In this document: positions 23,765 to 33,632 of the stretch, piece after piece
Numbering within the stretch: the stretch's first letter is position 1
How the letters are laid out: every line of letters begins with the position of its first letter
Source of the DNA: an uncultured Alphaproteobacteria bacterium
GTDB lineage: Bacteria; Pseudomonadota; Alphaproteobacteria; Parvibaculales; Parvibaculaceae
NCBI GenBank assembly: GCA_903889655.1
Contig: CAISYL010000294.1
Coordinates: 1-51,947 of the forward strand
Length of the DNA: 51,947 bases
Reading direction: 5' to 3'
The notes under the pieces: generated by a model
What the model was told of the DNA's origin: nothing
Databases searched by the model: none
What the model saw: only the letters and a program-made list of their open reading frames with translations
Made by a program: the position numbers and the translations under genes

Positions 23765-24592
23765 TCAGCGGGACGACTTCGCCGTATGAACCGGTTCGGC
23801 AGCCAGTCCGAGCTGATCATGCATGATGCCCTGCAGCGCATCGTCGTCATGCGCATCCAGCGCGAGTTTCATGCGCTCGGCCCTCTGTCGCGCAAAATGC
23901 TGGAAGGCATCCGAAGGCTGCGTCTGTAGGGCGCTTTCAAGCACCTGCCGCGCTTCCGCCCGTTCCCATGCCCCACCCATCGCGACAAGCTGGAGCGCAT
24001 ATTGATAGGCGATCGCCGCGTTGCCGGGGTCGAGTGCCAGTGCATAATTATAGGCGGCCACACCCTTCTCGCTTGAGGCGCCGTAGATCGTCTCGCCGAG
24101 CGCGCCGCCGTCATGCACGATTTCGAGATTCCATCCTCCGAGCAGGGCGTTCGCCCAGGGATCGGTCGGCGCAAGCGCAAGCGCGGCGTCTATGTGCTTG
24201 CGCGCCTCTTCCGCATAGCCCGCGAAATGCGCGGCGACGCTGCCTTCCATCCGGCCGAGAAAGCCGAGGGCCAGCGCGAGATAGACATGACCTTCGGGAT
24301 TTCTCGGATCGAGCGCGATTGCAGCCCGCGCGCTTCTTGCGGCGAGCTCGAATTCGGCGTGACGAACGTCGTTTCCGGCGACGAAGTCGCCATAGGCAAG
24401 TTCCGCGCGCGCGGCCAGCGCCTCGCCTTCGGCGCTTCCAGCAGCGTGGGCGAGTTCCGCCGCCTGTTGAAAGTTGCCCCGGCCGAAGGCATCGCGCGCG
24501 GCATCGAGCGGTGCGCCCGCCATTGCCGGCTGAACCGCCAATACCAGAAGAAAAAGCGCGAGACATGAACGCAAAACAGACATGCCGCGCAT
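23765..24592 (-). CDS. Exported TPR-containing protein
   Basis: This protein of about 275 residues has a signal peptide (SCLALFLLVLAVQPAMA) followed by helical repeats of tetratricopeptide type. Examples are ARDAFGRGNFQQAAELAHAAG, AIALDPRNPEGHVYLALALGFLG, ALALAPTDPWANALLGGWNLE and YALALDPGNAAIAYQYALQLV. A periplasmic scaffolding role is likely but unspecific. ATG at 24592 is used; ATG at 24583 is an alternative that shortens the leader by three residues. It lies downstream of lysK on the same strand, 132 bases away. Confidence 0.75.
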   Translation of the reverse strand: MRGMSVLRSCLALFLLVLAVQPAMAGAPLDAARDAFGRGNFQQAAELAHAAGSAEGEALAARAELAYGDFVAGNDVRHAEFELAARSARAAIALDPRNPEGHVYLALALGFLGRMEGSVAAHFAGYAEEARKHIDAALALAPTDPWANALLGGWNLEIVHDGGALGETIYGASSEKGVAAYNYALALDPGNAAIAYQYALQLVAMGGAWERAEARQVLESALQTQPSDAFQHFARQRAERMKLALDAHDDDALQGIMHDQLGLAAEPVHTAKSSR

Positions 24593-24724
24593 GATGCTTC
24601 GACATGAAGGGCGCCACAAGCGCCATGGTTCGGCGCGATGGCCGTCGCACCATCACGTCTGCGTGTTTGTCCGAACCGCCCGCCCCGTTCAGACGATGCT
24701 ATGGTGAATGGACGCGGCCGGGGC

Positions 24725-26383
24725 TCAGCCCTTGGACAGATCCTCGCCGGCAAGGGCCCGGCGGATAAGTTCACGCGTATTGTCGATGCCATAAAGCGCG
24801 ACAAACGAGCCAAAGCGCGGCCCGCGTTCCTGTCCGAGCAGCACCTCGTAGATCACCTGGAAGAAAGCGACGGAGACGCCGGGGCCGCCATCCGGGCTCT
24901 TCTTCGTCTGATCCTGATAGCGCTCGATGCCGCGCGCCACATCCAGCAAGGCGGTCTGGATCGTCTCTCCATCCGCGTCGGAGGGCAGCGCGCCAAGCGC
25001 GACGGAAAGCGCCCGAAGCGCCTCGGCTTCGACCTCGTCCGGCGCACGGAACACCTTGGCCGGCTTTACGAAGTCGTCGAAGTAGCGGATCGCGTAGCCG
25101 GCCAGCCTGTCGAGTTCCGGATGCGTCTCCGGCGTCACGCCGGCGACGTGCCGCGAGATGAAGCCCCAGAGCACGGCCTTGTCATGCGCATGGGACGCGC
25201 TGACGAGGTTGAGCAGCAGCGCGAACGAAACCGGCAACTCGATAGCAGGCGGATTGCCGTGATGGATATGCCAGACCGGATTGCCCAACCGCTCCTTCCA
25301 GTCCTGGTGCGGATAGGCGGCCAGATGCTGATAGTACTCGTCGACGGTGCGCGGAATGACATCGAAATAAAGCTTCTTCGCCTGACGCGGACGCTGGAAC
25401 ATGTAGAGCGCAAGACTCTCCGTCGGCGCATAGGTCAGCCACTCGTCGATGGTGAGACCGTTGCCCCTCGACTTGGAAATCTTCTCGCCCTTTTCGTCGA
25501 GAAAGAGTTCGTATACGAAGTGTTCCGGCGGGTGCCCGCCAAGCGCCTTGCAGATACGGTCGTAAACGCCCATGTTCGGGCCGTGATCCTTGCCGAACAT
25601 TTCGAAATCGACGCCGAGCGCGGCCCACCGCGCACCGAAATCCGGCTTCCACTGCAGCTTCACGCGACCGCCCGTCACCGACAGCGTCGTTTCCTCGCCA
25701 TCCTCGTCGTCGAAGACGATCGTCGCATCCGCGACATTCACCTTCTTGATCGGGACATAGAGCACGCGGCCGGTCTTGGGCGAGATCGGCAAAAAGGGCG
25801 AATAGGTCGCGCGCCGTTCCGGCCCAAGCGTCGGCAGCATGATCGCCATGATATCGTCGTAGCGTTCGGCCACGCGCTTGAGGATCGCGTCGAAGCGACC
25901 CGACTTGTAATATTCGGTCGCGCTCGCGAATTCGTACTCGAAGCCGAACGTGTCGAGGAAGCGCCGGAGCATTGCATTGTTGTGGTCGCCGAACGACGGA
26001 TATTCGTTCGTGAACGGGTCGGGCACCCGCGTCAGCGGCATGTGCAGATAAGGCTCGAGGAAAGCGCGGTCCGGCACGTTGTCCGGAATCTTGCGCATCC
26101 CGTCCATGTCGTCCGAAAAGCAGAGAAGGCGCGTCTTGACACCCGGCGCCAGGATTTCGAAGGCACGGCGTACCATCGTCGTGCGGGCGACCTCGCCGAA
26201 GGTCCCGATATGCGGCAATCCGCTGGGGCCATAGCCGGTCTCGAACAGCACCGTCCGGTCCGGATTGCCCTCTTTTTCCAGCCTTTCCACGATTTTCCGG
26301 GCTTCCTCGAACGGCCAGGCCTTGCTCACCCGGGCGGCTTCGAGAAGTTCGTCATCGTTAATGGCAAGTGAATTCGACGGCAT
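24725..26383 (-). CDS. lysK: Lysyl-tRNA synthetase, class I
   Basis: A 552-residue class I enzyme that charges tRNA-Lys, unrelated to the common class II LysS. It has the Rossmann signatures HIGT at 58-61 and KISKS at 301-305, plus the archaeal/alphaproteobacterial class I blocks [10 protein letters not shown] and SKSRGNGLT. The C-terminal half is helical, as expected for the anticodon-binding domain. The class I form is typical of many alphaproteobacteria. A candidate promoter lies about 50-75 bases upstream. Confidence 0.96.
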   Translation of the reverse strand: MPSNSLAINDDELLEAARVSKAWPFEEARKIVERLEKEGNPDRTVLFETGYGPSGLPHIGTFGEVARTTMVRRAFEILAPGVKTRLLCFSDDMDGMRKIPDNVPDRAFLEPYLHMPLTRVPDPFTNEYPSFGDHNNAMLRRFLDTFGFEYEFASATEYYKSGRFDAILKRVAERYDDIMAIMLPTLGPERRATYSPFLPISPKTGRVLYVPIKKVNVADATIVFDDEDGEETTLSVTGGRVKLQWKPDFGARWAALGVDFEMFGKDHGPNMGVYDRICKALGGHPPEHFVYELFLDEKGEKISKSRGNGLTIDEWLTYAPTESLALYMFQRPRQAKKLYFDVIPRTVDEYYQHLAAYPHQDWKERLGNPVWHIHHGNPPAIELPVSFALLLNLVSASHAHDKAVLWGFISRHVAGVTPETHPELDRLAGYAIRYFDDFVKPAKVFRAPDEVEAEALRALSVALGALPSDADGETIQTALLDVARGIERYQDQTKKSPDGGPGVSVAFFQVIYEVLLGQERGPRFGSFVALYGIDNTRELIRRALAGEDLSKG

Positions 26384-26430
26384 TTTTTGACCCGAAACGA
26401 AACTGCTTAATGATTTGTAAAGCGCCGGGA

Positions 26431-26459
26431 CCCTATGCTCCCGGAACCCTGCCCGTCAA
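26431..26459 (-). promoter_or_regulatory. Candidate sigma-70 promoter of lysK
   Basis: On the minus strand TTGACG (26454-26459) is followed after 17 bases by ATAGGG (26431-26436), about 47 bases before the lysK start. The -35 is strong and the -10 weak. Confidence 0.4.
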
Positions 26460-26519
26460 CGCGGCGCGCGTTCCCGCGGGCACCCGTAAACCGTCGACAG
26501 ACTAACCGAAGTACGTTCC

Positions 26520-28388
26520 ATGTCCGAGTTCGAATCGGCAGACAGGGAAACCCGGGACTCGGACCCGGCCCGATCCGCCATGCGGGGTCGGGTCAAGCGC
26601 GCGCCCGACCTTGCCACCCGCATCGACGCCGAACAGGTCCGGCTCCTGCTCGATCTGGGCGAAGCCAGCCGTTACACCGTCTTCGGCGGGATCATGGTCG
26701 TGGGTCTGGCCTTCTATCCGGCCGCCCCCGTCTGGATCACGGCGATCGTCATCCTGATCCAATTCATCGCCCAGTTTGCCTTCGACCGGGTGCGCGCCGG
26801 CTTCCGCACAGATCCCGATGCCGCCGAACGCGCTCTCCTCTGGGCGCGCCGCTATGCGATGGTGACGCTCATCAGCGGCACGACCTGGGGTGTCGGCGGC
26901 CTGCTCTGGCTGCCGGGGTCGTCCTTCGCCCATCATGTCTTTTACGCCCTCGTCATTTCCTCGCTCTGCATGGCAACAGCGATCACGCGGGCGACCTATC
27001 CGCCGGCCGTCGTCGCCTATATCGGTGCGGCAACGGCGCCCACCCTCCTGCTGCTTCTCCTGTCGGGCGAACCGCTCGGCTATGCGACGGTGGCACTTGC
27101 CTGCATGTTCCTGCTGACGCTTGTCGGCTGGACAAGGCGCGTCAATCGCTCTTATCGCGAGGCGACGAGGCTGCGCTTTGAAAACGCCGATCTCGTCGAG
27201 CGCATGGCACGTGCCCATGCCGCGACGGAGCAGAAGCGCGCCGATGCCGAAGAAGCCGAGCGCCGCGCCATCGCCGCCAATCGAGCCAAGGGCGAGTTTC
27301 TCGCCATTCTCGGCCATGAGGTACGCACGCCGCTCGACGGCATCGCACGCATGGCGAGCCAGCTTCGCGACGAGCCGCTGACAGAGACGCAAGCCAATCT
27401 CGCACAAGCCATGGCGGAATCGAGCCGGATGCTGCGCCGGCTCTTCGATGACATGATCGACTTTTCGCAGATCGAGGCCCGCGCGCTCGATCTCAAGCTG
27501 TTGAGCTTCGATCCGGCCGCTCTCGCCCGCAGCGTCGTGCGCCTGATGCGCACGCACGCGAAGGAGCGTGGATTGTCACTTGAACTCGACCTCGTGCCCG
27601 GCATTCCCGCCTACATGACGACGGACCCCGACCGGTTGCGGCAAGTTCTCGTCAATCTGCTGTCGAACGCGATCAAGTTCACCGAAACCGGCGGTGTCAT
27701 CCTGCGTTTGCAGCCCGTCGCGATCGGACATGGCACACCGGGGCTTCGCTTCTCCGTGCTCGATACCGGCATCGGCCTTACCCCCGACGCGCAGGCGCAT
27801 CTCTTCGACAGCTTCTCGCAAGGAGGAGCGGCGCTCGGCCAAGACCGCCCGGGCGGCATCGGGCTTGGCCTCGCCATCGCCGACCGGCTGGTCCGGATGA
27901 TGGGCGGGCAGATCGGCGTCGATAGTGCGGCCGGCCAGGGCAGCACCTTCTGGTTCCTTTTGCCGCTGGATGCGGCTGCGAGCATTTCGCGGCCGGGCCG
28001 GGACGACAATGCGCGGAGTTTCATCACGATCCCGCGCGAGCGGTTGATCGATCACGATTATCTCTACGAACTCGAACGCGAATTCGGTCCCGACCAGATC
28101 ACCGATCGCATGGTCGCGGCGCTCGACCGGATTCTCGACCTCCAGCGCAAGATGGAGGCCGCGCGCGACGCGCGCGATTCGACGTCACTTGCCGACCATG
28201 TCGAAGCGATCCAGAAAGAGGCCGAGGAAAGCGGCATGCCGGCCATATCGATCATCGCACGCGAAATCGGCCAGGCGCTCGACAGAGGCCAGCCGGACAG
28301 CGCGCTGCACGACGTGCCGAAGCTCCAGCAGAAAATCGCCGCTACCTGCCGCGCGCTTTCGCAGGCCTTTCCGAAGCTTGGAAATTGA
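26520..28388 (+). CDS. Membrane sensor histidine kinase with C-terminal HPt-like domain
   Basis: The 622-residue protein has about five to six hydrophobic segments at residues 45-205 and a coiled linker. The HisKA domain has phospho-acceptor His266 in GHEVRTPL. The ATPase domain has Asn383 in the N box, Asp415 in DTGIG and GGIGLGLAI. After the ATPase domain a helical tail (about 510-620) has the spacing of an HPt domain, with His560 in ADHVEAIQKEAEESGM. The usual His-x-x-Lys-Gly is not kept and no receiver lies between. No classical partner regulator is adjacent; the receivers near 38.5-39.6 kb are candidates. It diverges from lysK. Confidence 0.87.
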   Translation: MSEFESADRETRDSDPARSAMRGRVKRAPDLATRIDAEQVRLLLDLGEASRYTVFGGIMVVGLAFYPAAPVWITAIVILIQFIAQFAFDRVRAGFRTDPDAAERALLWARRYAMVTLISGTTWGVGGLLWLPGSSFAHHVFYALVISSLCMATAITRATYPPAVVAYIGAATAPTLLLLLLSGEPLGYATVALACMFLLTLVGWTRRVNRSYREATRLRFENADLVERMARAHAATEQKRADAEEAERRAIAANRAKGEFLAILGHEVRTPLDGIARMASQLRDEPLTETQANLAQAMAESSRMLRRLFDDMIDFSQIEARALDLKLLSFDPAALARSVVRLMRTHAKERGLSLELDLVPGIPAYMTTDPDRLRQVLVNLLSNAIKFTETGGVILRLQPVAIGHGTPGLRFSVLDTGIGLTPDAQAHLFDSFSQGGAALGQDRPGGIGLGLAIADRLVRMMGGQIGVDSAAGQGSTFWFLLPLDAAASISRPGRDDNARSFITIPRERLIDHDYLYELEREFGPDQITDRMVAALDRILDLQRKMEAARDARDSTSLADHVEAIQKEAEESGMPAISIIAREIGQALDRGQPDSALHDVPKLQQKIAATCRALSQAFPKLGN

Positions 28389-28424
28389 GACCAAGCTGAG
28401 GCCTGCCTTTTACGCCGGGCTGGC

Positions 28425-28430
28425 TATACT
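28425..28430 (+). promoter_or_regulatory. -10 box for a probably leaderless helicase transcript
   Basis: TATACT at 28425-28430 lies only 8 bases before the ATG at 28439. Transcription would then start at or next to the start codon, and no ribosome-binding site is visible. The -35 region is weak. Confidence 0.4.
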
Positions 28431-28438
28431 GCCGCGCC

Positions 28439-31369
28439 ATGGCCCCATTACCACCGGACGATTCGGCGGATTTCCGCTCTGAGGCGGGTCCCGTCCTGCC
28501 CGACGCCGCAGCCCTTGTGCCGGCGCGCATCGGCGCGGGTAGCGGCCGGGGCCGCTGGGGGGCGCTTGCCGTCACCGCCGATGGCGAGGTCGAGGAACTC
28601 GACGCCGAAAAGGCGCTCGACCGTCTCGCCCGCGAGGCGGTGCTCGTCGTCCATCCGGCTTTCACCGCGCGGCGGATCGCGATCGGTCTCGATCAACGGC
28701 GCGGCTTCCGCGAACCGGGACCGAAGGTTCTCGACCTCCTTGAACTTTTTGCCTTCGTGCATCCGGCCGCGCCCTGCCTGCCGACGCCGGGCGGACTCGC
28801 CCGTGCGCTCGGGTTTCAGCCGAGCGAGGTGCCGGAGACGCAGGCGTTGATGCTGCATGAGGCAGCGACACGCCTCCTTTCAACCTTGCAATCGCCCACC
28901 TATCCCGATCGTCCCGCCGCTGCGCGGGTCGCCTGGCGCATGGCTGAAGCGGGCTGGGCCTGGGCGCCCGGCGTGCTCGCGGCGCTTGGCGATGTGATCG
29001 CGCGCGAGGGAAAGCCGCGTGCCGGGCGCGGCTTCGATGTCTGGAACGATCTGCCTGAATGGGAAGATCGCGCACCGCGCGGCGCACCGGGACAATTGCC
29101 GGTGAGCGAGGCCGAAGCGCGGGCGCGGCTCGCCGAACTCGTCGGCATGGATGCCGAGAAGCGCGCGGGCCAGTCCGATTTCGCCGCCGAAACGGCACGC
29201 GCCTTCGGCCCGCGCGAAAAAAGCGGCGCGCCCAATATCGTCATCGCCGAAGCCGGCACCGGAATCGGCAAGACGCTCGGCTATATCGCGCCGGCAAGTC
29301 TCTGGGCACAGCGCAACAAGGGCACGGTCTGGCTCTCGACCTATACGAAAAACCTGCAGCGCCAGCTCGACCAGGAATTGTCGCGACTCTATCCGGACCC
29401 CGTCGAAAAGGTCGAGAAGGCCGTCATCCGGAAGGGCCGCGAGAATTATCTCTGCCTCCTCAATTTCGCGGAAATCGCAGACCGCGCGGCCCTGTCGGGC
29501 GGCGCGGTTGCCGTCGGCCTCGTCGCGCGTTGGGCGAAGGCAAGCCGCGACGGCGACATGGTGGGCGGCGATTTCCCGGCATGGCTGACGCAACGTCTCG
29601 GCGGCGGCGCGAGCGGCGTGCGTTCCGCGCTCACCGACCGGCGCGGCGAGTGCGTCTATACCGCCTGCCCCTATTTCAAGAAATGCTTCATCGAGAAGGC
29701 GATCCGCAAGGCGCGGCGGGCCGACATCGTGGTGGCGAACCACGCTCTCGTCATGCGCCAGGCAGCGCTCGACCAGGCGGCGGCCCTTCTCATCCCGCCG
29801 GCGCAGCGCAATGCGGTGGCGACCGTCGAAGCGGCGGGCAATGCGGAGGATGAAGAGCCCACGGGGCGCGAGGCGCGCTCGCGCTTCGTCTTCGACGAGG
29901 GGCATCATATTTTCGATGCGGCGGACAGCGCGTTTTCCGCCCATCTCTCGGCCTCGGAAGCCGCCGAGTTGCGCCGCTGGATACGCGGCGCCGAGGGCCA
30001 GCGCGGACGGCGCGGGCGCGGGCTCGAGGACCGCATCGGCGATCTGACCGCCGGCGACGACATGGCCGAGGAAGCGCTCTCCGCCGCAATCAACGCCGCC
30101 GCGGCGCTTCCCGGGCCCGGTTGGGCGGGGCGCCTCAACGATGGGAGTCCACGCGGCGCCGCCGAGCAGTTCCTAGCCCTGCTGCGCGCGCAGGTTCATG
30201 CGCATGCGGAGGATGCGGATACGCCCTTCTCGCTCGAGGCAGAGATAGAGCCGCTCTCGAGGGGTATCGAGGAGGCAGCCCGCGCCCTCGACATCGCCCT
30301 GGAACGGTTGGCCGCCCCGCTTTTCAGGATCACCGAACGGCTGCGCGTCCGGCTCGATGCCGAGGCCGAAGACCTCGACACGTCGACGCGCATTCGCTTG
30401 GATGCCGCCGCGCGCGGCCTCGAACGCCGCGCGAAGCTTCTCATTCCCTCATGGCGTTCGATGCTGGCGAGCCTCGGTCGCCCGACGCCCGAGGATTTCG
30501 TCGACTGGTTCTCGATCGACCGTATCGCCGGGCGCGAGGCCGATGTCGGCATGCACCGGCACTGGCGCGATCCGACCGTTCCCTTCGCGGAGGCGGTGCT
30601 CGAACCTGCGCATGGTGTCGTCATCACGTCGGCGACGCTGCGCGACCGGTTGCTCGACGATACGGAGGCGGATGAAGGCTGGGCTTCGGCGGAGGTTCGC
30701 ACCGGCGTCACCCATCTGGCCCTCCCCGTGCGGCGGGCCAGCATGGCCTCGCCTTTCGATTATGCGGCGCAGGCGCGCATCTTTGTCGTCCGCGATGTCA
30801 GCCGCACCGATCTCAACCAGATCGCCTCGGCCTATCGTGAACTCTTTCTTGCCGCGGGCGGCGGCGCGCTCGGCCTTTTCACCGCGATCCATCGGCTGCG
30901 CGCGGTTCATGAACGGCTCATCGTACCTCTCGAGGAGGCCGGGCTTTCACTTTACGCACAGCATATCGACGCGCTCGACACCGGCACGCTGGTCGACATC
31001 TTCCGCGCCGAGCGTCACGCCTGTCTCCTCGGAACGGACGCGGTGCGCGACGGCGTCGACGTGCCCGGAGATTCTTTACGCATGATCGTCTTCGACCGCA
31101 CGCCCTGGCCGCGTCCCGACATTCTGCACAAGGCGCGCCGCGAGCGCTTCGGTGGACCGCGTTACGACGATATGCTGACACGGCTCCGGCTGAAGCAAGC
31201 CTTCGGCCGGCTGATCCGCTCCGCTCACGACAAGGGCGTCTTCATCATGCTCGACTCTCGCCTGCCGACGCGCCTCACATCGGCCTTCCCGCCCGACATC
31301 ACCATCGAGCGCGTCGGGCTTGCCGAGGCAATCGCCGGCGCGCGGGAATTTCTCGGCTCGTCATCCTGA
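28439..31369 (+). CDS. DinG/XPD-type Fe-S DNA helicase
   Basis: This 976-residue superfamily 2 helicase has Walker A AGTGIGKT at 272-279, a four-cysteine Fe-S cluster set (Cys339, Cys405, Cys410, Cys416), DEGH at 486-489 and motif VI QAFGRLIRS from 920. These mark the XPD/DinG group of 5'-3' helicases that clear R-loops and damaged DNA. The 270-residue N-terminal region, with DLLELFAFVHP and PGGLARALG, is a divergent extension resembling the exonuclease-derived front of DinG-like proteins but without an evident active site. The 3' end overlaps a convergent AAA gene by 9 bases. Confidence 0.9.
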   Translation: MAPLPPDDSADFRSEAGPVLPDAAALVPARIGAGSGRGRWGALAVTADGEVEELDAEKALDRLAREAVLVVHPAFTARRIAIGLDQRRGFREPGPKVLDLLELFAFVHPAAPCLPTPGGLARALGFQPSEVPETQALMLHEAATRLLSTLQSPTYPDRPAAARVAWRMAEAGWAWAPGVLAALGDVIAREGKPRAGRGFDVWNDLPEWEDRAPRGAPGQLPVSEAEARARLAELVGMDAEKRAGQSDFAAETARAFGPREKSGAPNIVIAEAGTGIGKTLGYIAPASLWAQRNKGTVWLSTYTKNLQRQLDQELSRLYPDPVEKVEKAVIRKGRENYLCLLNFAEIADRAALSGGAVAVGLVARWAKASRDGDMVGGDFPAWLTQRLGGGASGVRSALTDRRGECVYTACPYFKKCFIEKAIRKARRADIVVANHALVMRQAALDQAAALLIPPAQRNAVATVEAAGNAEDEEPTGREARSRFVFDEGHHIFDAADSAFSAHLSASEAAELRRWIRGAEGQRGRRGRGLEDRIGDLTAGDDMAEEALSAAINAAAALPGPGWAGRLNDGSPRGAAEQFLALLRAQVHAHAEDADTPFSLEAEIEPLSRGIEEAARALDIALERLAAPLFRITERLRVRLDAEAEDLDTSTRIRLDAAARGLERRAKLLIPSWRSMLASLGRPTPEDFVDWFSIDRIAGREADVGMHRHWRDPTVPFAEAVLEPAHGVVITSATLRDRLLDDTEADEGWASAEVRTGVTHLALPVRRASMASPFDYAAQARIFVVRDVSRTDLNQIASAYRELFLAAGGGALGLFTAIHRLRAVHERLIVPLEEAGLSLYAQHIDALDTGTLVDIFRAERHACLLGTDAVRDGVDVPGDSLRMIVFDRTPWPRPDILHKARRERFGGPRYDDMLTRLRLKQAFGRLIRSAHDKGVFIMLDSRLPTRLTSAFPPDITIERVGLAEAIAGAREFLGSSS

Positions 31370-31909
31370 TACGAGATCGACGACGAAGCTCAGTCTCGCT
31401 TCGACCGTGCATCGCGGAATTTCGACCAGCTCATAGCCCAGCTCGGCATAAGTCGCGGCGAGCGCGTCACGGGTTTGCGCAGCTTCCTCGATCGTCTGCT
31501 TGCGCTCCTCGTCCTGCGCGAAGATTTCGGGCCATGGCGGTGCGATAAAGACACGGCGATGATAGCGAAACATCTCCGCCGCGTTGCGCATATGCGCCGG
31601 CACAGGCAATCCCAGAAGGCGGAGATAGCCCATCACGTCGGGAATGCCGCGGTCGAAGAAGCAAAGCTCCTCCCCGCCGACACGCTTGCGATAGGAGCCG
31701 ATCTCCCATGAAAGCATCATTTCGGCGTAAAGCATCGGATCCGCCCACGGCAATGCCCGGCCGGAAATGGCGACCTGATCCTTGATGATCGCCCGACCGA
31801 CCTCTTCGGCAGTCGGAAAACCCGCCCTGGCCAGCGCATTCAGCAGCGTGGTTTTTCCGGCGCCCGGGCCTCCGGTCACGATAATGAGCTGTTCCCCGGC
31901 ATGAGGCAT
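31361..31909 (-). CDS. AAA_28-type small NTPase
   Basis: The 182-residue protein has a P-loop VTGGPGAGKTT at 11-21 and a Walker B-like hydrophobic stretch ending FFDRGIPD. An Arg-rich segment (YHRRVFIAPPW) completes the pattern of the AAA_28/NTPase family. These are predicted nucleoside-triphosphate or small-molecule kinases, but the substrate is unknown. ATG at 31909 follows AGGAGA; the longer frame to 31996 is read-through. It sits opposite the DinG-type helicase with overlapping ends. Confidence 0.82.
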   Translation of the reverse strand: MPHAGEQLIIVTGGPGAGKTTLLNALARAGFPTAEEVGRAIIKDQVAISGRALPWADPMLYAEMMLSWEIGSYRKRVGGEELCFFDRGIPDVMGYLRLLGLPVPAHMRNAAEMFRYHRRVFIAPPWPEIFAQDEERKQTIEEAAQTRDALAATYAELGYELVEIPRCTVEARLSFVVDLVSG

Positions 31910-32134
31910 GATTGCTCTCCTTTTGAAGAGTGAAAGCACAGGCTTTTGGAGAATGAAGATGCAGGCGGGGCATCGCGTTCGCGACGATGCTCCCACTTTC
32001 GGCTATGAGGGGGGCGTTCCGTTGTCAGGGGGAATGAAGGTGCGGGCGGAGCCGGAAGCCGGCCCGAAAGGTGCGCTTGCCGCCACCGCCGCCAATCCTT
32101 AAGCTCACGCGCGTTTCAATCAAGGACTTTATGA

Positions 32135-32545
32135 ATGTCGACGATCGCCCCCGAAACCGCCCTCATCTACGTCATGGTCACCATGAGCGCCGTGGACAGC
32201 GCCATGAGCGACAATGAGCTTCGGACGATCGGAGATATCGTGAAGCATCTGCCCGCGTTCCGGAAGTTCGAGACCGCGCGTCTCATTCCGGTCGCCAAGG
32301 AATGCGCCTCGATCCTGCAGGAAGATGGCGGGCTCGATGCCGTATTCGGTCTGGTGAAGGATGCCCTGCCGGCGCAGCTTCGCGAGACGGCTTATGCGCT
32401 CGCGGTCGAAGTCGCATCGGCCGATCTCGCCGTCGGACAGGAAGAGTTGCGCCTGCTCCAAATTCTCCGCGATACGCTCGGCATCGAAAAGCTCATCGCC
32501 GCCGCCATCGAGCGCGGCGCTCGCGCACGTCACATGACGGTATGA
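32135..32545 (+). CDS. TerB family protein
   Basis: A 136-residue all-helical protein with the TerB pattern: an acidic first helix pair (MVTMSAVDSAMSDNELRTIGDIV) and a repeat-like second half (ALAVEVASADLAVGQEELRLLQIL). The paired acidic clusters bind metal ions in TerB. Stand-alone chromosomal TerB proteins have no proven tellurite role; stress or membrane-linked metal sensing is the usual guess. AAGGA lies 8 bases before the ATG. Confidence 0.85.
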   Translation: MSTIAPETALIYVMVTMSAVDSAMSDNELRTIGDIVKHLPAFRKFETARLIPVAKECASILQEDGGLDAVFGLVKDALPAQLRETAYALAVEVASADLAVGQEELRLLQILRDTLGIEKLIAAAIERGARARHMTV

Positions 32546-32603
32546 ATCCGGAACCGTTTCCTCGTTATCGGCCTCATACGGTCGCGTGACGATTGAAACG
32601 GGG

Positions 32604-32774
32604 TCAGCGCGGCCTTGCTTCCGCGCCGGATGCCAGATGCTTTTCCTTGGCGTCATGGAATGACGTCACGGAAGCAGGGGCTTTCGCCGAGTCGGCCTTT
32701 GCCTCAAGCGCCGTCGATGTGGCGAGCGACGAGATAGCCAGAGAGCCGATGATCGATATTGTGCGAGCGTTCAT
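32604..32774 (-). CDS. Small exported protein (56 aa)
   Basis: ATG at 32774 is preceded by a strong GGAGG ribosome site. The 56-residue product begins with MNARTISIIGSLAISSLA, a short signal peptide, and has a charged, Ala/Ser-rich remainder (SFHDAKEKHLASG). The mature part would be only about 30 residues. I recognise no family. It lies downstream of the XAC2610-like gene on the same strand and converges with terB. Confidence 0.55.
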   Translation of the reverse strand: MNARTISIIGSLAISSLATSTALEAKADSAKAPASVTSFHDAKEKHLASGAEARPR

Positions 32775-32927
32775 TTCAAACCTCCGTTTATCGGCGCGTT
32801 GATATTCTCGCGTCTTGCACAGAGGGCATGTCGATATTGACCGGCGATAATTCCAGTTACGGTTTGGCAACAATCTGTTTATGCGGGCGACATAAATTAC
32901 CCATCGCTGAAAAATGGGTGATGACGA

Positions 32928-33632
32928 TCACTCGTCCTTGCAGGCACCGGTTCCGGTTTTCCTGAGCTCGTCGTCGATGCGATCGTAGAAACTGCGCTGG
33001 CACGCGCCGCTCTTGTCGATGCTGTCGATTTCGCGATGCACGAGCACCGGCTTTTCTCCGTCATAGGAATAAATATCGACGCCGCCGCCGGTCGTGCCCG
33101 TCTGCCACCGGCTGACGATCTCCTCGTCCTCGGCGTCGAATTTCGGCGAAGCGATCGCATCGAGGCCGGGATTGGCGACGAAATTCCCAGCTTCCTTGGA
33201 CCAGAGCCAGTTCTGATAGGAAATGTTCGGGCCGGAAACGGACCGCCGCACACGCAAGTCGAGAAAGCCGTCGAAATTGAGATCGAGCATTTCGACGCCG
33301 GCCTTGTCGGTATCGGCGGGAAGATGCGACGCGATGCCGTTCAGCACCTGAAAGGGATCTTTCTCTCCGCTGCGGCGAATTTCGATGCGGTCCAGCAGCC
33401 GCTCCCCGTTCTTCGGATCGCCATGCCAGACGAGAGACAGGTTGAGCACCGGCAGGCCCGGATTGATCTGCGTCTGGCAGAGGATCGGATTGAGATCGGT
33501 CTTGCTCGTCGGCTCGACGCAACTGAACGATCCCTCGAAGGTCTCGTCGCCAGCCGGCTCCGCCAATGCCGGCACGGCCAGCAGCCCGACAAGTGCCAGT
33601 GCACAGCCCAGATATCGCGTCTCCATCGGCAT
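32928..33632 (-). CDS. Exported XAC2610-like protein with Ca-binding-type repeat
   Basis: This 234-residue protein has a signal peptide (about 1-22, ending ALA-EP). The mature part carries MLDLNFDGFLDLRV, an EF-hand/VCBS-like Asp-rich loop typical of XAC2610-related proteins, and a C-terminal strand pair (VDIYSYDGEKPVLVHREI). Four cysteines in the mature part could form two disulfides. Function is unknown. ATG at 33632 follows GGTGGGGG and begins the signal peptide; the frame to 33794 is read-through. Confidence 0.72.
   Translation of the reverse strand: MPMETRYLGCALALVGLLAVPALAEPAGDETFEGSFSCVEPTSKTDLNPILCQTQINPGLPVLNLSLVWHGDPKNGERLLDRIEIRRSGEKDPFQVLNGIASHLPADTDKAGVEMLDLNFDGFLDLRVRRSVSGPNISYQNWLWSKEAGNFVANPGLDAIASPKFDAEDEEIVSRWQTGTTGGGVDIYSYDGEKPVLVHREIDSIDKSGACQRSFYDRIDDELRKTGTGACKDE

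Noticed and set aside
26461-26519. Translational start or terminator hairpin before the histidine kinase
   Set aside because: GCCCG/CGGGC pairing exists but without a U tract or other supporting signal.
32890-32927. ACCCAT/ATGGGT hairpin after the XAC2610-like gene as a terminator
   Set aside because: The six-base stem lacks a U tract on the relevant strand.
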